DNA of 64,000 bases, taken from positions 4,044,001-4,108,000 of the forward strand of contig NZ_CP047029.1 of assembly GCF_009796805.1 (NCBI RefSeq). The letters are read 5' to 3'. Position numbers and translations under genes: made by a program. Positions 62,505 through 64,000 of this stretch are shown here, piece after piece. Each line of letters starts with the position of its first letter. Position 1 is the stretch's first letter. Origin of the DNA: Algibacter sp. L1A34 (GTDB taxonomy: Bacteria; Bacteroidota; Bacteroidia; Flavobacteriales; Flavobacteriaceae). Below the pieces are notes generated by a model, which searched no databases, had not been told where the DNA came from, and saw nothing but the letters and a program-made list of their open reading frames with translations.

Positions 62505-64000
62505 TTATTTTAATCTTATTTCCGTTATTTCTCCTAATAAATCACCTGTTTTATTAAACAAACCTGCTTTTAAAAGTGATTTTGGTGTTGCTGTAAAATC
62601 ACCTTCATATTTAGTTGCTTTTATGGTTGGATCATCACCATTTGTGGTATAATAAATATCGTAACCAACAGCTTCAGTTTCTAAATACACAATCGCTTTA
62701 CTGTGTAATTGGTCTATTCCAAATGCTGGATATACAGTAAATAAACTCTTAGCAACATTGACATCTTCTCGTTTTAACCGCTCAAAATGAGATGTTTCTA
62801 AGGCATGTTGAAAACGCTCCCAATTTTTAACTTTTGGATTGCTCCAAGATACTTCGGCACTAGCTAAAGTTCTTGGGTATAACATGTATTCAAAATGTTC
62901 TTCAGTTGGTGTAAATTCTCCCCATAAAGAGGCTTGATTCCCTAAAACTAAACGCGCTTCTTCCGGAGTTAATTCTTCTGGAACAGGTTCATGATTATAA
63001 ACTACTGATAAAGGCAATACTGAATTTGGCCCTTCTGGCTCCATAATGGTTGGCCCTTGAACGCGGCTAATATAAGAATGCAAGTAAGACGTCATTATTG
63101 TTGGGTAGCCTTCTCTTGGAGCTTGCAATTCTGGTGTGTGTTTACCTCTACGCCACGCCATAATAGTTGCACCTTTAACACCATTACCACTTAAAACCTC
63201 ATCCCAACCAATCATAGTTTTGTTTTGAGCAGTTACAATTTTATGCATTCTCTGTATAAAATAACTTTGTAACTCTTCTTCGTCTTTTAAGTTGTTATCT
63301 TCTTTAACTTTTTGGCAATGTGGACATTTTTTCCAATTGCTTTTGTTACACTCATCTCCTCCAATATGTAAATAGTTTGATGGAAATAATGCAGCGACTT
63401 CTTTAATCACGTCTTCAAGAAATTCATAGGTTGTTTCTTTACCAGCACAAAGTGCATTGTCAGGTGCTTTACCACCAACGGCAACTTCAAAATTCACACC
63501 TTCTGGTACCTCATCATAACAAAATAAATGTGGGTACGCTGCTATTAAAGCTTTACTGTGCGCAGGAACATCTATTTCTGGTATAATTTCTACATTTCTA
63601 GTTTTAGCATAAGCGATAATATCTTTTAAATCTTCTTGTGTGTAAAAACCGCCAACCGTTTTGGGTTCATCTGCAGTAGCATGTTCTCTACTCCACCAAG
63701 CTATTCCTGTTCTATCTGCTCTCCAAGCTCCTTTTTTCGTTAGGTTTGGATATTTTTTAATTTCAATTCTCCAACCTTGATCATCGGTTAAATGCAAGTG
63801 AAAAATATTTATTTTATATGAAGACAAAACATCGATTTGCTTTAACACAAATGCTTTCGTTTGAAAATGACGCGATACATCTAATAAAACACCTCTCCAA
63901 TGAAAACGCGGATTATCAGTCACCATCATACTTGGAATTGCAGTTGCTCCATTTGCCCCAACAGGAATAGCTTGTCTTAACGTTTGAAAACCGTTAAATA
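62505..64000 (-). CDS. GH20 beta-N-acetylhexosaminidase, N-terminus outside window
   Basis: The reading frame continues past the Met at 63929 to the window edge (FNGFQTLRQAIPV is readable), so the N-terminal GH20b domain and signal peptide are missing. The barrel has NIFHLHLTDDQGWRIEIKKYP and the catalytic Asp-Glu pair in LHIGGDECN (residues 192-193 counted from 63929). The chitobiase-type C-terminal segment (YDIYYTTNGDDPTIKATKYEG) ends the protein; there is no PA14 domain, unlike the second GH20 at 51668-53971. It is the most upstream visible gene of the glycan operon. Confidence 0.94.
   Translation of the reverse strand, partial: FNGFQTLRQAIPVGANGATAIPSMMVTDNPRFHWRGVLLDVSRHFQTKAFVLKQIDVLSSYKINIFHLHLTDDQGWRIEIKKYPNLTKKGAWRADRTGIAWWSREHATADEPKTVGGFYTQEDLKDIIAYAKTRNVEIIPEIDVPAHSKALIAAYPHLFCYDEVPEGVNFEVAVGGKAPDNALCAGKETTYEFLEDVIKEVAALFPSNYLHIGGDECNKSNWKKCPHCQKVKEDNNLKDEEELQSYFIQRMHKIVTAQNKTMIGWDEVLSGNGVKGATIMAWRRGKHTPELQAPREGYPTIMTSYLHSYISRVQGPTIMEPEGPNSVLPLSVVYNHEPVPEELTPEEARLVLGNQASLWGEFTPTEEHFEYMLYPRTLASAEVSWSNPKVKNWERFQHALETSHFERLKREDVNVAKSLFTVYPAFGIDQLHSKAIVYLETEAVGYDIYYTTNGDDPTIKATKYEGDFTATPKSLLKAGLFNKTGDLLGEITEIRLK

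Overview
The window reads as chromosomal DNA of a marine-type member of the Flavobacteriia (Bacteroidetes). It is very AT-rich, start sites lack strong Shine-Dalgarno sequences, and several leaders carry the Bacteroidetes -7 promoter element TAnnTTTG. It also holds a FecI/FecR-controlled TonB-dependent receptor with STN and carboxypeptidase-regulatory-like domains, sulfatases next to glycoside hydrolases, and lipoproteins with Bacteroidetes-style lipoboxes. No rRNA, tRNA, CRISPR array or intact insertion sequence was seen.

Layout. (1) 1-2443, plus strand: phosphoenolpyruvate carboxylase, cut by the left edge, closed by a strong bidirectional terminator. (2) 2695-5784: a lone sulfatase lipoprotein gene followed by about 1.1 kb of gene debris (tail of a second sulfatase, an unidentified tail, an IS3-family orfA remnant and a GH2 beta-galactosidase tail), the decayed end of an old polysaccharide-utilisation locus. 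(3) 5794-17362, minus strand: ECF sigma factor, FecR-type anti-sigma factor, TonB-dependent receptor, DUF4876-like lipoprotein, DUF6850-like beta-barrel, two M16 peptidase homologues (one with HxxEH, one without) and a ChaN-like haem-binding-family protein. It looks like an iron, haem or iron-protein uptake system with its own proteases. (4) 18017-41992, minus strand: a cobalamin riboswitch followed by 21 tightly packed or overlapping genes. (5) 42020-45936, minus strand: four more B12 genes (cobQ, cobD-like aminotransferase, cbiB, an unassigned P-loop NTPase) upstream of the riboswitch. (6) 46233-47012, plus strand: a patatin-like phospholipase. (7) 47131-49806, minus strand: an MlaE/MlaF/MlaD lipid transport system. 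(8) 49987-64000, minus strand: seven genes of a glycan-degradation locus (GH20, sulfatase, GH92, large esterase, beta-helix GH141-like enzyme, GH20 with PA14, and an unclassified TIM-barrel-like protein), running off the right edge.

How the genes work together. The B12 region encodes essentially the whole route from uroporphyrinogen III to cobalamin. Early cobalt insertion (CbiX), CbiG ring opening and CbiD C1-methylation mark the oxygen-independent ring pathway, and CobG, CobZ and CobF are not seen. The same operon also has the CobN chelatase with a fused ChlI/ChlD-like partner, a CobW GTPase, the oxygen-dependent BluB and two candidate cobalt transporters. The riboswitch lies inside the gene array, so the 21 downstream genes are its direct targets while cobQ, the aminotransferase gene, cbiB and the NTPase gene lie before it.

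The right-hand locus combines hexosaminidases, an alpha-mannosidase, a sulfatase and an esterase, which suggests a sulfated or acylated glycan containing N-acetylhexosamine and mannose. No SusC/SusD pair lies inside the window. The most promising little-described units are the ECF/TonB/DUF4876/DUF6850/M16/ChaN cluster, the hybrid B12 operon with its gene fusions, and the unclassified secreted protein at 49987-51642.
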